NCBI GenBank assembly: GCA_003485715.1 | Contig: DNIF01000018.1 | Location: 1 to 8,061 of the forward strand | Length of the DNA: 8,061 nucleotides | Reading direction: 5' to 3' | Source: Gammaproteobacteria bacterium | GTDB lineage: Bacteria > Pseudomonadota > Gammaproteobacteria > UBA7966 | In this document: positions 5,858 through 8,061 of the stretch, piece by piece | Layout of the letters: each line of letters opens with the position of its first letter | How positions within the stretch are numbered: the stretch's first letter is position 1 | Notes under the pieces: generated by a model | Seen by the model: the letters and a program-made list of their open reading frames with translations, nothing else | The model's database searches: none | Told to the model about the DNA's origin: nothing | Translations under genes and position numbers: made by a program

Positions 5858-5873
5858 CTGTCGATGGTTGACA
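5847..5873 (-). promoter_or_regulatory. Candidate ECF sigma promoter of the four-gene sigma operon
   Basis: On the minus strand, TGTCAACC (5873-5866) is followed after 15 bases by CGTT (5850-5847). ECF promoters usually pair an AAC-containing -35 element with a CGT-type -10 element at about this distance. The motif lies 52 bases upstream of the first gene of an operon that itself encodes an ECF factor, so autoregulation is plausible. It was found by eye in a GC-rich spacer, so chance cannot be excluded. Confidence 0.4.
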
Positions 5874-5928
5874 CCGATCCACGCCGAAGACGCAATGCGG
5901 CGGTGGTCGCTTGCCGCCGGCCGCTACC

Positions 5929-6411
5929 TCAACCGCAGATTTCGACCATGCAGCCGACCGGGGTGCGCTCGAACAGTTCGATGATGTCGGGCCCGTGCAT
6001 GCGCACGCAGCCGCGCGAGCCGGGTATGCCCATGACTGCGTCGGCGGGGGCTCCGTGGATGTAGATGTAGCGGGCACGGGTGTCCAGCGTCCCGCCCTGA
6101 TTGCGCCCGGGCTCGCAGCCCTCCAGCCACAGGATGCGCGTGAGGATCCAGTCGCGACCGGGATGCTCTGCGGCGAGGGCCGGGCTCCAGACCTCGCCGG
6201 TCGGTTGCCGCCCCACGAACACGGCGTGTAACGGCGCGTCCGCGCCGATCTTCTCGCCCACCCGATGCAGGCCCCGCGGTGTGCATTCGCTACCCTCGCG
6301 CTCCCCCACGCCATTGCGCGCGGTGGAGACCGACCAGCGGGCGAGCTCAACCCCGTCGGCATGGAGGCTCAGGGTCTGGCCGGGGACATCGATGCGGATC
6401 TGGTCGGTCAT
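5929..6411 (-). CDS. L,D-transpeptidase (YkuD domain), short form
   Basis: YkuD-domain enzymes use a cysteine to make or exchange peptide cross-links of murein, or to attach proteins to it. The 160-residue product has the substrate-side histidine in YIYIHGAP (H about 119) and the catalytic motif SRGCVRM (C about 135), followed by a hydrophobic end (DIIELFERTPVGCMVEI). The middle (GSECTPRGLHR, FVGRQPTGE, HPGRDWILTRILWL) resembles short proteobacterial L,D-transpeptidases. From ATG 6411 no signal peptide is visible, and the open frame upstream offers none either, so export is unexplained. The ribosome site is weak. It stands alone, 239 bases after hicB and 133 bases before the next gene. The domain assignment is firm; substrate and cell location are not. 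Confidence 0.9.
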   Translation of the reverse strand: MTDQIRIDVPGQTLSLHADGVELARWSVSTARNGVGEREGSECTPRGLHRVGEKIGADAPLHAVFVGRQPTGEVWSPALAAEHPGRDWILTRILWLEGCEPGRNQGGTLDTRARYIYIHGAPADAVMGIPGSRGCVRMHGPDIIELFERTPVGCMVEICG

Positions 6412-6650
6412 TGGCTTGGTTGGGGCGACACCCAGGCACGCAACTGGGGACACCGGGCCAGTCCGACTGGCGGAGTGTGGTGGTCCCGGTTGACTGGATG
6501 GCCGGCTCAGTGCTTGTGAATATACCTGTTGCGCGTCCCGATAGCCGCGTTGGGCGGTGCTCGCTCCTCGCCTATCTGCTTGATATGTTTCGTTCCCGTG
6601 ATCCGTCCGCCTTGCTCTCGTGCCGCTCGCCACGATTTCTTCACAAAATC
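6412..6650. other. Intergenic region between hicB and the L,D-transpeptidase gene
   Basis: These 239 bases hold no convincing gene. They look less GC-rich than the surroundings, especially at 6510-6650. On the minus strand a TATATT lies at 6524-6519 without a good -35 partner. An AGTCAACC (6495-6488) is followed after 15 bases by CGCC, loosely echoing the candidate promoter of the sigma operon. Confidence 0.5.
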
Positions 6651-7019
6651 TCAGGCCTCGCTGCGCAATGCGGCCCGAGCGGATGGTTGCCGCGCGGCCT
6701 CGACAAGTGCGCCTTCGGCCCACTTGTTGAGGCTCTTGCCACTTCTCGCAGCGGCCTTGAGGGCTGCGGCATGAACCTCAGGCGCGATGCGCAACATGAC
6801 CTTCCCGCTGGCCGGCTTCTCCGGGACGGAGGCAAGTTCCCGTGACGCGGCCAGATAGCCCTCGATGGCTGCGTGGAAGTTCGCTTCGAACTCCGACACC
6901 GACTCACCGTGGAAAGTGACGATGTCGTCGATATTCAGGACGCGCCCGACAATGATCCTGTCCTGCGCGTCGAAGGCCATGCTTGCCGTGTAGCCCTTGA
7001 AGGTCATGGAATTGATCAT
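6651..7019 (-). CDS. hicB: HicB family antitoxin
   Basis: HicB neutralises the HicA RNase by binding it and represses the operon. The 122-residue product has the HicB partial RNase H-like fold at about 5-58: MTFKGYTASMAFDAQDRIIVG, an I.GL-like VLNIDDIVTFHGES, then VSEFEANFHAAIEGYL. A linker follows, then a C-terminal DNA-binding ribbon-helix-helix module (about 72-108, GKVMLRIAPEVHAAALKAA and GKSLNKWAEGALVEAA). This is the longer HicB class with its own DNA-binding domain. The ATG at 7019 overlaps the hicA stop by ATGA, giving coupled synthesis in toxin-then-antitoxin order. An in-frame ATG four codons later is a possible alternative. Confidence 0.93.
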   Translation of the reverse strand: MINSMTFKGYTASMAFDAQDRIIVGRVLNIDDIVTFHGESVSEFEANFHAAIEGYLAASRELASVPEKPASGKVMLRIAPEVHAAALKAAARSGKSLNKWAEGALVEAARQPSARAALRSEA

Positions 7020-7270
7020 GGCTTGATCCCCGCGGTCTCAATGAACTCCCGGACTGCCAGGACACGGTAGCGCAGTGCCTCTTTGCCTGGGTGCGGTCGA
7101 TGGAGCGTCATCCGCCGGCCAGCGAACTCGAACGTCACGGACGCGCCTGCCCCTTCAATGACTCTGTAGCCTGCGGACTTGAGCATGGATTCGATGCGAG
7201 CCCACACGATGTTCCCGTTGACCGGGTCGCTGAGTACCCTTTCGAGGGTCTTGCGCTGCGCTCCGTTCAC
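7016..7270 (-). CDS. hicA: HicA family toxin (mRNA interferase)
   Basis: HicA toxins are small double-stranded-RNA-binding-fold RNases that cleave mRNA and block translation. The 84-residue form starting at GTG 7270 reads MNGAQRKTLERVL, then DPVNGNIVWARIESML, GYRVIEGAGASVTFEFAGRR, and HRPHPGKEALRYRV, matching the HicA subgroup that pairs with this class of HicB. The classic G-S-[NH]-H catalytic stretch is replaced by GAGASVTF; the histidines of HRPHP may serve instead (inference). The frame is open to a GTG at 7339 with AAGGT upstream, which would add 23 residues. I prefer 7270 because homologues usually begin at NG-QRKTL and because a promoter-like sequence lies just before it. It overlaps hicB by four bases. 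Confidence 0.88.
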   Translation of the reverse strand: MNGAQRKTLERVLSDPVNGNIVWARIESMLKSAGYRVIEGAGASVTFEFAGRRMTLHRPHPGKEALRYRVLAVREFIETAGIKP

Positions 7271-7276
7271 CGAACG

Positions 7277-7304
7277 ATGATAGCGCCGCACGCAGATGCT
7301 GCAA
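7277..7304 (-). promoter_or_regulatory. Candidate promoter just upstream of hicA start
   Basis: On the minus strand TTGCAG (7304-7299) and TATCAT (7282-7277) are 16 bases apart. The -10 hexamer matches five of six consensus positions, the -35 three of six. Transcription would begin at about the GTG of 7270, giving a leaderless hicA message. If hicA really starts at 7339, this lies inside the gene and is not a promoter. Confidence 0.3.
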
Positions 7305-7435
7305 TCGTCCGGTGCCAGATAATCGAAGATGGATGCCACGCGCGACCTTTACCCCAGACCGACCCCGCTGGGGGGCTGCCTGACATAAGGGGGAGTCGAT
7401 GTGTCGCCCTCCCGACGGCGCAGTCGATCTGCCTC

Positions 7436-7480
7436 GGGGCCAGACGAGTCCAGGTCCGACCGACTACTGGCCGGCCCCGT
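7436..7480. terminator. Hairpin downstream of the substrate-binding protein gene
   Basis: CGGGGCC (7436-7442) and GGCCCCG (7474-7480) form a perfect seven-base stem around a 31-base loop whose ends can also pair. On the minus strand it starts 12 bases after the substrate-binding protein stop. There is no T-run, so termination is only suggested by position. Confidence 0.3.
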
Positions 7481-7491
7481 GCTTCACGCAC

Positions 7492-8061
7492 TCACCGGAA
7501 CCCCGGCTGCGCAAGCCCATCCAGACTGCCATCGGCACCAAGGGTGTAGTCGTGCGCACGCGGTCCGACCACGGCCGTGGCGTCCTCGAACCAGAGCGGT
7601 ATGAACGGCAGCGTGTCACGCAGATGGGCGCGCACCGCACGCCAGGCGGTCGGTGCCGCCTCCGGGCTGGCTGTTTCAGCCGCCTCGATGAGCGCATCCA
7701 GTCTGGGGTCGGTCACGCCCCCGCGGTTGGCACCCGCGGGCGGGATGGCACTCGAATGCAAGGCGTGGCGGTAAATGTCGGGCAACTTCAACCCCACCCA
7801 CTGCAGCAGACAAAGCTGGAAGCGGCCGGCGCGCACGGCGGCGTAGAAGGCGGCCCAGTCCGCGCTCCGGATGCGGATCTCGAGGCCGTAAGGGGCGAGT
7901 TCAGCGGCCAGGGCTGCCGCCAGGCGCAGCCGCTCGGGATTGCCGCTGGTGGACAATTCGAGCGTGCGCGGCCGATCCGGTGTGACGCCCAGGGCGGCGA
8001 ACAGGCGGCGGGCCTCGTCGGCATCGCCCCCGGGGGTGACCGCCTCGCCACCGCCGGCCCA
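7492..8061 (-). CDS. ABC transporter substrate-binding protein, family 5 (5' end outside window)
   Basis: This is the C-terminal 189 residues of a periplasmic solute-binding protein of family 5, the peptide/nickel (OppA/DppA) type. Such proteins deliver oligopeptides or similar ligands to an ABC permease. Visible family features include EARRLFAALGV followed by LELSTSGNPERLRLAAALAAEL and IRIRSADWAAFYAAVRAGRFQL. These are followed by the typical PDIYRHALHSSAIPPAGANRGG and DPRLDALIEAA and the closing LPFIPLWFEDATAVVGP. The frame is open to the right edge, so the signal peptide and N-terminal lobe are outside. The stop TGA is at 7492. Substrate cannot be told. An in-frame TTG at 7956 is internal, since the family-like sequence continues upstream of it. 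Unrelated to hicA downstream. Confidence 0.92.
   Translation of the reverse strand, partial: WAGGGEAVTPGGDADEARRLFAALGVTPDRPRTLELSTSGNPERLRLAAALAAELAPYGLEIRIRSADWAAFYAAVRAGRFQLCLLQWVGLKLPDIYRHALHSSAIPPAGANRGGVTDPRLDALIEAAETASPEAAPTAWRAVRAHLRDTLPFIPLWFEDATAVVGPRAHDYTLGADGSLDGLAQPGFR

Noticed and set aside
6530..6580. GTTGGGC, resembling an integron attC core site, near hicB.
   Set aside because: No partner core (RYYYAAC) with the required dyad is found at a suitable distance, and no integrase or cassette array is present.
7399..8061. A plus-strand frame from ATG 7399 open to the right edge, with GGGAG upstream.
   Set aside because: It is wholly antisense to the substrate-binding protein gene over most of its length, and its product has no motif; the minus-strand frame shows clear family signatures.
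1..8061. CRISPR arrays, tRNA or rRNA genes, insertion sequences.
   Set aside because: No spaced short repeats, cloverleaf-like sequence, rRNA-like stretch, transposase motif or terminal inverted repeats were seen on either strand.

Overview
The window reads as chromosome of a high-GC Gram-negative bacterium, most likely a gammaproteobacterium. The evidence is an mla operon whose MlaF and MlaE are very close to the enterobacterial proteins, together with a DUF4399 protein and a short SRGCVR-type L,D-transpeptidase. This placement is an inference from protein resemblance; there is no rRNA or other taxonomic marker. Eleven protein genes are well supported. All but one lie on the minus strand. 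The window is gene-dense, and no gap without a gene exceeds about 250 bases.

Left part (1-2802, minus): mlaF-mlaE-mlaD-mlaC, the inner-membrane ABC transporter and periplasmic carrier that move phospholipids between the inner and outer membranes. mlaC runs off the left edge. A 38-codon reading frame fills the mlaF-mlaE gap exactly, overlapping each neighbour by ATGA. A divergent spacer (2803-3050) separates mlaF from a plus-strand gene for a secreted, histidine-rich DUF4399 protein (3051-3524).

Middle (3586-5795, minus): a four-gene unit, in transcription order: a tiny secreted protein rich in Arg/Glu/Asp/His with two 18-residue repeats; an ECF-type sigma-70 factor; a single-pass membrane protein resembling DUF3619 and probably the anti-sigma factor; and a DUF3106-like secreted repeat protein with four 15-residue repeats. 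The sigma and membrane-protein genes overlap by ATGA, and the DUF3106-like gene follows five bases after its neighbour. An AACC-N15-CGTT motif upstream of the first gene looks like an ECF promoter, so the unit may be autoregulated. The likely picture is an envelope-stress or ligand-sensing sigma system with two repeat-rich periplasmic partners.

Right part (5929-8061, minus): a short YkuD-type L,D-transpeptidase without a visible signal peptide; a hicA-hicB type II toxin-antitoxin pair overlapping by ATGA; and, entering from the right edge, the C-terminal part of a family 5 (peptide/nickel type) ABC substrate-binding protein. The stretch around hicB and the spacer after it looks less GC-rich than its surroundings, which fits a mobile toxin-antitoxin module.
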